From assembly GCF_900496995.4 (NCBI RefSeq), contig NC_044012.1:22854759-22918758 (forward strand): 64,000 bases of DNA. Reading direction: 5' to 3'. Shown here piece after piece: positions 43,601 to 54,000 of this stretch. Below the pieces are notes generated by a model that did no database searches, was not told the origin of the DNA, and saw only the letters and a program-made list of their open reading frames with translations. The DNA comes from Aquila chrysaetos chrysaetos. Taxonomy: Eukaryota > Chordata > Aves > Accipitriformes > Accipitridae. The position numbers and the translations under genes are program-made. How positions within the stretch are numbered: position 1 is the stretch's first letter; each line of letters starts with the position of its first letter.

Positions 43601-46600
43601 AACACAACCATACATTAAATGCCCTTTTCAAACAGAACAGGAATTTCCCAGAGGCAAGACATGCTGTCCAGACAGTTCAGCATGGTTCCACACACAATTC
43701 CACTGACTCCCAGGACTATCCTCTCCCCTGGTGCTCCTCCAATTACTTCCAAACAACAGAGCTTCCTGGCAATTATTTAGTATCTGGAGCCTTCCTTGGG
43801 TTGGCAGCTCCTCCGACTCCCATCAAACCCCTGACTGCCAATTCCCAGCTTGGTCAATCCAGCCACAACTGCCACTCTGACACACACACACACACACACA
43901 CACTCCTGCACTCTGCCCATTTATCACTCACCTCAGGGATGGGAACCTCCAAACGGGTGCCTGATGGGGCTCGAATAGCAAGGAGGGTGTCTCCTGTGAA
44001 AACAGACTGGTCAGCATTCAGCAGGCACAAACTGTTCTGACAACAATTAAGCACTGACAAAGGGCCCCTCCTCAAAGCCCCATATCTCCTGCCCTCTCTT
44101 CCATGGAGGACTGCCATTTACACCCACATGAGCTGCTAAGCGTATCATACAGCTCCCAATGTGCCAGCTGCCCAGGGCACAAAGAACCTGTGAAGTTTCT
44201 CCCAAAGCAACCCTAAAGTTTTTTAGCAGCATCCTTAACAGGACTAACTTTTCTTTCTCTCAGAAGGGCTGGCTTAAATTCACTCTTAAGAGCATCTGAA
44301 TCCTAAGGGAAGGATCCTTCATCCTGTTGTCACAAGCTTTTAGATGTGAATTATAAACAAAAGAGCGCACAACTCAAAGAGCTGCACTGCCAGCGAAGAG
44401 ACGGTGTCGAACTAGGCTCAGGAGTGAGGCTGCCAACAGCATGGCAACCTCATGCTGGAGTACCAATACCCAAAACCAACACTGCCCAGTCTCTACTGGT
44501 GAGAGAGCTGCCTGGTGTTAGCTGTATTGGACCCTGCACAGAGCCCAGCACATGCAGGGCTGGGAGCCAGGCTGACAGCATCCTTCCTTTTCAAGTTCTG
44601 CAGCTCCTTAAGACCTGTGCCCCTAATAACACAACAGTCACAGGCGAGCAGCTTCCAGTCCGTATCCGGGTTTAGAGAAACGTGAACAGAGAAATACCAG
44701 CGCTGTGAACATTAAGACATATTCAGACGGAGCAGCTAGCAGCTTTCACTTTGAATGTTTAAGCTTTAGTGTGGTTAGTACTCACACTTCACCGGTATTT
44801 TGCATTAAGCTTCACTTGATAATTAACACAGAAGATCCCCAGAGCAATGAGAGGGAGTGGACAGCAGAAGAGCACATCCTTTAATTTCAGGCAAGCAATC
44901 AAAGGTCAGATCAGCAAAAGGTACAGGGATTAAAAATACCACAGGATTTGTCAATAAGATGAGATTCCTTTAACAAATCTGCATTTAAGAAAAATATTGT
45001 TAAGAGACAAAAAAAGCACAATAAAGCTTAAAGACACAAGCTCGAGCTTTAAGACCTGTTAGTTTCAAATACAGGTGCTGCATTTCTATCTCCCTTGATA
45101 GCTATATCCCAAATACTTCTACAAAACAGCATACAGTGTGTTTCCACTTCCTTTTTCATTCTGCAAGTGGAAAATGCATCACAGCAACAGATGGGAAAAT
45201 TATGTTTCCCAGTCACTAAAAACTAACATATTCTTACTTTTTTTCTTTTTTTTAATTAATCCAAATAATGAATCCATATTTGACAAGAGTCCAAGCATGG
45301 AAATCTTCAAGCCCTAACTCACTTTGAGAAAGCAAGTTCAATAGCAGTCAATCAGAAAATCCAGGAGCTGAAATTCAGCCTGCACCACAGTTCAAGAACA
45401 CAAGAGGTCCAAAAAAGAACCTCTGCAAGGCTCAGATGCTCAGGAGAGGAAAAAAAAAAGTGATGTAAGGCATATTCATACAGGCAAACTGAACAGACAA
45501 TGGAAAAACATGGATCAAGCCTCTGTTCTAGAAGGAATTCAGATCTGCCCCAAGTAAGATCTAATCTCTGCGCATTTTGGTGAGGTCTGACTTCAAACGC
45601 AAACTGGTTTACAAAAACCAGGTGCAATAAAATGCAAAACACTCAATCAACCAAGCAATAAGCTGTCTGCTGGTCTCCAGTAAACTCTTCCAGACTACTA
45701 CAAGTTGTCTGGCCCCAGGCACTGTCAAACTGAAAACACAACCCCTGCCCCCAAAAAGGGCTAGCTTAAATAAGAAGAAACAGTAAAGCGAAGGGGGTGA
45801 TGATGCATAAGTTACCAGCAGGAACTTGAGCAGTATAAAGTCTGGTGAACAAGGACAGCACACAAAGGCAAAAATGAAAAATAGAAGAGCTGATGAAGTG
45901 TAGGGTGAGAAGGGTGCTTGGAAAAGACAAGGAGAGAGTCAGACAAGGGTGAGATTATGCATGGCTGGGGGAGGTTAGGGTAAATAGCTTCAATCTCTGC
46001 TGCAAGCAAGCAGATGCAGGTTGCCCAGGGTCAGGAGAGGTCAGGTGTCCACCGAAGCAGAAAGAAGCTGCGACTCCACACCACTACAGCTGAGAACAGT
46101 TTATGTACTGCAGGCTGCCGTATTGCACGCTGGCCACCAGGGATTTTTTTGGGGGGGGTTCTACAGCTACCATCAAAATTGGCAATAGAGAAGAAACAGA
46201 GACTCCTGTGGGTTTTCTTCACTTTTGCCCCACAGAGACAGGACATATGGCTTTTCATAGAGGCACCTCACAGCTTTAGGAAGGCAGTACACAAGGGAGT
46301 GAGGTCACAGCAAGCAGTGTATTCCCTTCTGTCCTGCTCTTCACTACCTCCCTCTTGCATTCTTGTTGGTAGAGGGCATGATGCAACTGAGGGACCACTT
46401 TTTATACTATTTCCTTGCTTACACCCAGATTCCTACCATGCAGTAAAATTTGCTTCCTATTATTAGAACATTGTCCACCCAAGCCCTTAACATCAAGGGC
46501 TTCTAACATAACACACATACACCCACATAGTGACACCCAGCAAAAAGACTTCCTTAGGAACAGCAGAAATGTTCCTTTAAACACAAGTAAAAGAAACCGC

Positions 46601-49600
46601 CTGCCCCCTCTGAGGGTGACAAGGAAGATACAACTCAGTGGTACACAAACCCAGGATGGTGTCAGAGCTCGCACTACATTTAACTTAATGCTGTTGGGCA
46701 GCCTGTGGTCTGCTGCTTCCTCTTTCCTGAAGAAAGGAGAGCAGCTGGGACAGACTGATAGGACTGCAATGTTACATCTTTACGATGCAGCACCATTTCC
46801 TCACCTGTGAAGCACTTGCAGATATCTTCATGTGTCACGTACGCTAATGTTTCCAAGGTTAAGGAGAAAGGCTGCAGCTTCCTGCGCAGACAGAGAACTC
46901 AAAGGGCACCTGGCATTTCCTTCCTGAGCACAAGAAATGCCATTCCCAGAAGGCTCTCCATGCCACACTCTGAAGTGGTCTGCAGGCAAGGTCTGCAAGC
47001 TACATACTCATCAGAGCTGACACCCTAAGACAGGCAAGCCACAAGAGCAGCTCTGCACTCAAGAAAGTGGCACCTGTGACTCGGAGAGAAGCACTTTTCT
47101 CATCATGGTAAACGTTACAGTGTTTTTTACTTCAAAAAGCCAGACAAGAAACCACACACCACAAAGAAAGCTGGTTCCCAGGCTGGACAGAGTTACCCTA
47201 ATTTCAAAGCCAGGCGCTGCCTCTGGAGCCTTTCAGTGCAGATCCTCCAGCAGCAACAGGTCACCACCACCCCTCTGCCCTCAGCAGGGCAGCACCAACC
47301 CAGCCCCCAGGTCCCTGCCTTCCAGCCCAGCAAGCGAACACGGAGACAGAGTAATCAGTTCACACAAAGGATATCGACTGTTCTGCACATCTTCTGTAAC
47401 ATTTTTGATGCTCTGCTGAACCCACATCTTCTGCTGCTCCAGCTCCTGTTCCCGCTGCTCCAGGTCCTCTATGTCTGCCTTCAGCTCGATAAGTTTGTGA
47501 GCTATTTCACGTGTGTTGCAGCCAGGACCCACCCCTCTGGGCAAAGTAAAAAGGAGTGACATGCATCAGCCTCTGGAGGCACTCAGACCAGCCCCAACCT
47601 CTCAGAGTGGTTGCCACCTTCCTTACTGCCAACCCTGTCATACGTCAAGGCTGGATTGCTCAGAAACCCTCATCTATACCCACTCTAGACCTCCACCTTC
47701 CTTCCAGCACAGCAAGGTCTGGTACATCTTCCTACATCCTGCAGACTGGCAGGGCTTTCCCCCATCTCCAGTGCCATGACAGGCATCTTTTCTAGCCCAA
47801 GGTGCTGCAAATACTTAGTTTGTACCAAAATAAGAGCTCTGCTGTAAGAGACACACAGTATGTACTTCAGCTTTCCTCATTACTACCATCAGCATAGCCC
47901 AGCTGGGGGAATTACAAGCGTGCACAGACCACTGAGGAACCTTGCTCCAAGCAAGGCATTTTAACCCCAGTGTCACTTAGATAACAGCCTCATGAAGCCC
48001 TGCTTGCCTGAAGAGGAGCAAGGCACCCGTACAACAGGACCCAGGACTAGAAGGGACCTGTGAACAATTTAGACCTTCTCTGTCACTCACTTCCACTGGA
48101 TGCTGTTCTTGGATTTCTTCTCGATCAACCCGATGCCTTCCAGGACATTTGTGATATCGTAGATCCGTCGCTTCTGTCGCACAGCCAAGGTATCTGCAGC
48201 CTGCAAAAAGGTTAGACACTGAATTCTAACCTCTCAGTCATGTTTCAATCCTTCCTGCCTATCAGATTAATTCCTGGCCAAGCAGTCTGCTCACCACCTC
48301 ATACCTCTCATGTCCCAGCGCCTCAAATTACAAAGCCACATTCTCAATGTCATTACAACCATGAGAAGCCACTGCCCCTTCATTCCGTTTCTTACCCAGC
48401 CACCTCCCCACTAAGCACAAATCAAATTCCAGCCACCTTGCTTGCGGTGGATCCCAAAATCACCATTCCTCAGCAGTGCTAGAAGACACTAGTCTGGCAG
48501 CTTAAAAATTCAGTGCTCCTTGAGGGTAAAAGAGATGGGCATGGGAAGAGGAACACAGAGAATTGTCTGCGTGACTGACAACAGTTCAGTGAAGTCAACA
48601 TTCAAAAGGTCTTTTCTGAATCTGATCTGATACCACTTGATAGAGAATCAACACCTTCTCAAGAGGCAGATTCCTCTGTTTGAAAGATGCAGTGCTGGGA
48701 GGAGAGTAAGCACGGCTGTAAGGCAGGAGCTCCTGAGCAGCCCTGAGACTTCCCTGCCTTGCTCACACAACTCTCCTCCCCTCGGTTTTTGGGACACACT
48801 GGACTGTGCTGATACGCCTGTTTCTGCTACCGCATGGCAACCAAGCGCCGGCAAGAGTTAACATGTGCTGTACTGGCACAGCCAGGACCAACAATGTCAG
48901 TTCCCTCTCACCTACCAGTAACAGACCGGGACTTCAGAGACCCTACACAGCACAACTGATCAAACCACGCTAACAAATACAAATGCACTTAACAGCCATT
49001 TTAAGCAAGAAAATATTGCCCAAATCCAAAGAGACAACAATTTGGCACAGGAGAGGAAAGAAGCCTACAGCCAGGAGACTCCTCCAGACCATGCATCTTC
49101 AGAGCTTTCTGACACTCGTCTACTGCTTGTGAAGGGTCAGAGCGCGCTCGCACGCATATCCACCTAAGAGGTATTTGTATAAACCACAGCAAAGGAACTT
49201 CACCTATAGAAAAGGCCAAGGTTTAAGTACCCTACATGCCACAAAGACAGAGTTACTTCCTCTAGGTGAAGATCTTCAAAATGCAAAAGCAAGGCACGTT
49301 CACAGGCCACTTCTCCACAGCCTAAAGGCATCAGGGACAACCTTTGGCAGAGATTAATCTGACCACGCTCCCCTTCCTGCTCTATGCCAGGGCGGGGCAA
49401 ACCGCAGTGGGGAGGAACAGTTTCTATAGGTCTCTGTTTCTATATGTCTCAGAGGCTCTACAGGGCTGGATCATTTTGGTGCTGGTGATCAAGTAGCACC
49501 TTGCTGCGGGGCAAGAATGCAAAAGGGAAGACGACAGCCGAGCGGGGCTCCAACTGAATCACACAACTGCCTGCAACGTCAGGCAGGGTCCACTGCCGCC

Positions 49601-49952
49601 TCCTTCCTGGGGAAAGCGGAGGGGCTGGGTGGGGAGAACTGCTCGGAAGGAAGCGGCGGGAGGGAATATTAGGGCGGCAGGTGCAGAGCCCTCTCTGCAT
49701 GCCCTCAGCGCGGCTGGCAGCTCTGCCGTTCCCCTGGGGACCCCCCCCCCCCCTTTCCCTGCACCTGCTGCACCGGGCGCTGCCGTGTCCCGACTCCCTC
49801 CCCCACTCAAAACCTGCCTCGGCCCCCGGAGAACCTGGCCCGCAGGAGCTCGGCTCCCCCAGCAGCAGGACCCCGGCCCGAGGCGGGAGCTCCCGCAGAG
49901 CCCCCCCCCCCCGGGGGGCGGCGGGGCCCTCACCAGCTTAAGGTCGAGCACT

Positions 49953-49984
<32 letters not shown>

Positions 49985-50080
49985 CTTGGTGGTCAGCAGC
50001 CCCAGGCTCTTCTCATGCCGGCTCGGCGCCCCCGCAGCCCCGCTCCCACCCCCGGGGGGCTGGGGCCCGCACTCCGCCAT
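37690..50080 (-). CDS. E2F4: E2F4, E2F transcription factor 4
   Basis: E2F4 is a mainly repressive E2F that pairs with DP proteins and recruits p107/p130 to cell-cycle promoters. Ten exons: 50080-49934, 48200-48091, 47536-47375, 46848-46805, 43993-43932, 43580-43295, 42216-42025, 40827-40780, 38194-38150 and 37805-37690. They give 403 aa, against 413 in human. The winged-helix DNA-binding domain (about 22-88) contains [20 protein letters not shown] leucine-zipper dimerisation segment follows (about 95-130), then the marked box with [11 protein letters not shown] and [13 protein letters not shown]. The C-terminal transactivation/pocket-binding segment ends [20 protein letters not shown]. Human E2F4 has a long polyserine run before STSFEPIK; here it is just [10 protein letters not shown]. 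Intron 3 is an AT-AC U12-type intron. All other introns are GT-AG and all phases close. Confidence 0.97.
38195..40779 (-). other. E2F4 intron 8
   Basis: This 2.6 kb GT-AG intron has no coding homology or recognisable mobile element. Short ORFs in it are shadows. Confidence 0.6.
42490..43015 (+). mobile_element. CR1 LINE 3' fragment (sense to plus strand), in E2F4 intron 6
   Basis: The plus strand follows the avian CR1 3' region in order: CTGAGGGAAGTTACT..., CAGTGTCCAG, CAGTTCAAGAAAGATGTGGAGA, GAGGGAGCTGGGCTTGTTCAG, a CAGCTACCTGAAAGG segment, then GGACAAAGCC-like and GCAACCTAATCTAG. It is a 5'-truncated copy of about 0.5 kb with many substitutions and small indels, so an old insertion. It lies antisense to E2F4. 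CR1 is a sauropsid LINE, which supports the avian assignment. Confidence 0.85.
43878..43906. repeat. CA dinucleotide microsatellite
   Basis: About twelve CA repeats in E2F4 intron 5, 26 bp beyond the exon 5 donor on the minus strand. Confidence 0.9.
43994..46804 (-). other. E2F4 intron 4
   Basis: This 2.8 kb intron is AT-rich in its middle (about 44690-45300) with short A and T runs. No coding homology, RNA gene or recognisable transposon was seen. Confidence 0.6.
46849..47374 (-). other. U12-type AT-AC intron (E2F4 intron 3)
   Basis: On the minus strand the intron begins ATATCCTTT, a perfect U12 5' splice site, and ends in AC. The U12 branch sequence TCCTTAAC lies at 46865-46858, about ten bases before the 3' end. 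Using these sites joins CG to ATTAGCG and yields [11 protein letters not shown], matching human [11 protein letters not shown] residue for residue except one. No GT-AG alternative preserves the conserved Leu-Ala. E2F genes are known carriers of minor-spliceosome introns at this position. Confidence 0.93.
47537..48090 (-). other. E2F4 intron 2
   Basis: This 0.55 kb GT-AG intron holds nothing I can identify. Confidence 0.6.
48201..49933 (-). other. E2F4 intron 1
   Basis: This 1.7 kb GT-AG intron begins in the E2F4 CpG island and becomes ordinary sequence. Long open frames near 49560-49930 on both strands reflect GC content. No nested gene is seen. Confidence 0.6.
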
Positions 50081-50160
50081 CTGCCCGCCGCCGGCTCCGG
50101 CCCCTCCGCGCTTCCGCTTCCGGGGCCGCGGGGCACGATGGGAACTTCCGGGGCCGGGGG
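50081..50160 (-). promoter_or_regulatory. Proximal E2F4 promoter with ETS cores
   Basis: Directly upstream of the E2F4 ATG are three TTCCG cores (about 50112-50116, 50118-50123 and 50145-50151), which read as GGAAG toward E2F4. They sit in a CpG island that continues to about 50400, with no TATA box. Confidence 0.55.
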
Positions 50161-51075
50161 CTGGGTGGGGGCGGCTCGACGGCCGCTCCCTGAGGGGACC
50201 CGCCGGGATCGGGATCGGGATAGGGGCCGGGACTCCCCCACACACACGCCCCCACGGCGGGACCCACCGCCTCCGTGAGGGGACGGCGACCCGGCGCCTC
50301 CCGGGGGGGCCTCCCGCTGCGGGCACCCCCTCAGGCCCCGTCCCACCGGGGGGGGGGGGGAGCCCCAGGGTAAAACCGGGGTGCGCGTCCATCCCCTCAC
50401 CGTCACTGTGGTACCGAAGCCAAACTGACATACGAGATCTGAGCATTGCATCCCTGAGCTCTTGCACCACCTGGGCGGAACGGAGCGGTTCGCTGCTGCC
50501 CGTCACGCTTGTCTGCTTTAAAACATCCAGTGTGGGGGCAAATCCCCCGACCTGTGCCCCGGGGAAGGTGGGCTGGGGACACACACACACGTCTCCAGGT
50601 CTGTCCCCAGCTGGGAAGAAGTCAGTTCCCGCTTCCCCTTCGTGTTGGCCTGTCGCGGGCAGACCCTCGCCCAGCTGCTCCCTCTCTGGGTGGGGACGGT
50701 GCGGTGAAAGCGCCGGCCCAGGCCGGTGTCGGGTCAGGGGCACCCCGGGCACCGTGCTGTCTTCCCTGGGCCAGGCTGGCTTCTGGCAGGGAAGTGCTGG
50801 GGTGGGTCACAAAAAGAGGCTGTGTGCCCAGGGCTGGTCTGGGAGTGCCGGCGAGGGCACGCAGGGCATGATTTCTACTCCCGAGGCCTGTGACAGCCAT
50901 GGTGCCTTCCCCTGTGTCCCCCCTCCCCTCCGCCCCCCGTTCCTGACGTCCTGAGCGTGGCTGTGGGAACACAATGAGGCCCTGAGGAACGCGGCTGCTC
51001 CGGCTGAGGAAACGGCTGCCGGCTTCCTCCGCGCAGCCCTGCCCTGGCCCCCGCAGCTCCAGCAGCCTGGAGACC
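50161..51075. promoter_or_regulatory. Divergent intergenic region between E2F4 and EXOC3L1
   Basis: About 1 kb separates two start codons facing away from each other. The E2F4 side is a CpG island. The EXOC3L1 side has a CRE-like TGACGTC at about 50943-50949 and probable EXOC3L1 5'UTR. Open frames here are GC-driven and lack homology. A non-coding first exon or intron of EXOC3L1 cannot be excluded. Confidence 0.5.
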
Positions 51076-54000
51076 ATGGGCATGTCTGCGGAGGACGAGC
51101 GCACCGTGAGCCCCAGAGGTAACGAGGACGATGCGGCCATCCCCCTGGGGAGCTGGCAGTGCTGGGCAGGGGAGGGATGCTACTGCATGCAGCACATTCT
51201 GGGGGTTCCCCTGCCCTCTGCCTAACCACCCCCTGGACCTTTTCTCCGTGCCGCGGCCAGTGCCTTGTGCTCTCGGGTGGGGTTGGAAGCCTGACTCTGC
51301 TTATTGACGGTGATAGCGGTGCTGCTCACTGCACAGCTCGTCCTCACAGCTGCTGACTGCCTCCAAAGCCCCCTGGTCTCCGAGAGTGCCCATACGGGCA
51401 GGCTCCCCAGCAGAGCAGGAGTCCGGCTTGGCACTGGGTGACATCCCAGTGGGGCTGTGGAGAGCCACAAGCTGTGAAGTTGCTGGGGATGGAGCAGGGG
51501 GAAACGATGAAAGCAGGCACTGGGGACGGGGACTGGCATGTGATGACTGAGCTGGTTCTCAGCCCTCCGCTCTGGCCAGAAGGCCTTCGGCATGGCTTTG
51601 GACCCTGTGCGGAGGGGGATGCCGTGGCCCCCCACAGCTGCGTGGGTGCCTTTGGGAGACCAGGAGCCCCTCATTCTCACCTATGGCTGACTCTCCTCCA
51701 TGCTAGAGCTGACATCTCTCTATCCCTCCTGCTGACTCACTGCCGAAGCCTCAGCTCTGCTGAGGGCTTGCCGGGTGGCATCAGACCCCCCTCAGACAAC
51801 CCAGCATTCTGTTTGGGGGGAGCGATGGGGACATGTGCTCAGCCTGGGGTACAGCCCAAGCTGGCAGGCTGGGTGACGGCTCCTCAGGGCAGCCTTCTCG
51901 CTGCCACAGCCACTGTGACAGCCCCAGTCTGCAGCGGTGGCATCTCGGTGAGGGGGGGGACCCTAGCAGAAGGACCCGCTTGCTACCGTGCTGTCCGGCT
52001 TTCCCAGATCTGGGTGTGCTTGGAAGTCCGCTGGCAGCCAGCTTCCTGCCTCTGGCCTCGGGGGCCCTTCCTGCCCTGCCAGGAGAGGCTTCATTGCGCT
52101 CATTAACCCCTGGCTTCATCCCCAGATGAGGAGTGGCCAGAAGTGGAGAAGGCTGAGAAGTTGGCGAGAGGAGCCGCTCTGAAATGGGCTTCAGGGGTGT
52201 TTTACCGCCCTGAGAAACTGGAGGGGCTCGGGCAGTACCGGAGCCGAGAGACGCAGAGGAACAGCTCCATCCAGTCCCGGCTGAAGGTGGGTGTTTCCCA
52301 CAGCCCACCCCATGGACGCCCGCAGCCTCACCGCCTCCCCCAGCAGGGATCCCAGCTAGTGTCCCCTCTTCTGCCTTGAATCATCTTTGTGTCCACTTCT
52401 GGCAAAATCTTGTCCTTTGGCTGGTGCTTGGTGGGAGAAATGCAATTGTTTGGGGGAAAAGATCTGGTAAACTCCACCACCATGCCCTGCCCTCCCCCTG
52501 GGTATTTTCTGAAGTATTAAAATGAGTCTCCCATGTCTCCAACCATCCTTCAAAACAAAACACCAAGGGTGTTTGGCACATCCCATGTGCAGGAGCCAGC
52601 GCTCCCCATCACTGTCCCATCCCAGCACCAAATTCTCCCCTCCTGGGAGGAGGCCAAGAGTTCCAACCTGCCCCCGCATGCAGATCCCCACAGAAGAAAC
52701 TCCATCTCTACATCCATCAGTAAGGGCTGTCCCCAGTCCCTGTGCACACCTCCCTGCTCAGGGCGACCCTTTTTGCATAACCTGAGGAACAATTAACCTC
52801 AGGACCCAGTCAGTCTGAGTACACCAACCTTCTGCTGATTATTTTGGAGATAGTTTCTCCTAGCCTGAATGTGGGTGAATTGTCCAGGAGGCAACTTGTT
52901 TTAAGTGATGCGGCCTCAGAGAAAACAACTTGCTTCTGGTGACGCTGGGTAAAAGTGCTTCTTGGCACCAGGAGCTGGGATTTAAGTGGATGAACAGGGC
53001 GTGGAGATGCACCAGAGCCGCTGCAGGGCTGGAAAAGATGGAAGTCCATTTGGGAGGAGGGTTCATAGGGCCACTGAGGTGCTTCATGCCATTAATACGC
53101 CTTGGGGGGCACACAGGGACCCTGTGGCATGTTACTATTTTGCAGAAGCAAAGTAATCTTTTAAAACTGAAAGGAGACATCTGGTTACTGCTCACCCTGC
53201 TGTCCTGGTCACCCCAAAGCAATGCCCTTCTTCCACCTCATGCACAGCAGCCATTGCCCCCCATCCCATAAACAGTCACTGTGACTGAGTTTACCCAGAG
53301 AGAGGTAAAATGAGCCATTCTTGCTGCTGGAGCAGGTTTCCTGAAGCTGGGTGTGCTTGGGTCTGATGGGATGGGATCATCATGGAAGGGCTGGGAGATA
53401 TGATGGCATCATGGCAGTTGTGACCTTGTGGGGCTGGGAGAGTGCATGCAAGAGAGACCTGGCAAGGCTGGGACAAATGGTGCATGAGTCTTCCAGCCTT
53501 TGAGAGCTTCTCCACTGCCTCTCCATCCTCTTCTGCTCCCCAGTCAACCATCCAATCCTACCTGGAGGGGGTAAGTGCGGGGCTGGAGCAGCTGCGGTCG
53601 GCGGCCCAGGAGGTGCAGAGCGTGTCCCAGGACCTGGGGGCTGCGCGGTGGGCCCTGCTCGACAGTGCAGACCGCTTCCGGGGCCTCCAGCAGATGCGGG
53701 CACTGATGGCAGAGCACGTGCAGCTGGCCTCGGTGGTCCAGGTGCTGCCCCAGCTCTTCTCGGGTAAGGCATTGGCCCAGTCCTTGTGGATTTTGGCTGG
53801 AAGGCACTGGGGAGAACTTCAGTCCAACCCTAGGCTCCACGCAGGCTGGCAGCAAAGCTAGAGCAGATTGCTCTAGCTTTGCCGGTTGGGTTTGGAAAGT
53901 CTCCGTGGATGGAGATGCCATTGCCTCCCCGGGGCCTGATCCAGCACAGTGTTCCCAGAGCCCCAGATCTCAGACCCTTTCCCTCACCGTCTCCCTGCTA

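Noticed and set aside
47375-47379. GT-AG splicing of E2F4 intron 3 using A/GTCGAT
   Set aside because: The site is weak and the product loses the conserved Leu-Ala. The AT-AC sites match the U12 consensus and restore the human-like sequence.
49559-50954. Open frames of 397 (minus) and 441 (plus) codons around the E2F4 CpG island
   Set aside because: Only 49934-50080 on the minus strand is coding, as E2F4 exon 1. The rest is GC-driven with no homology, and it crosses clear splice signals.
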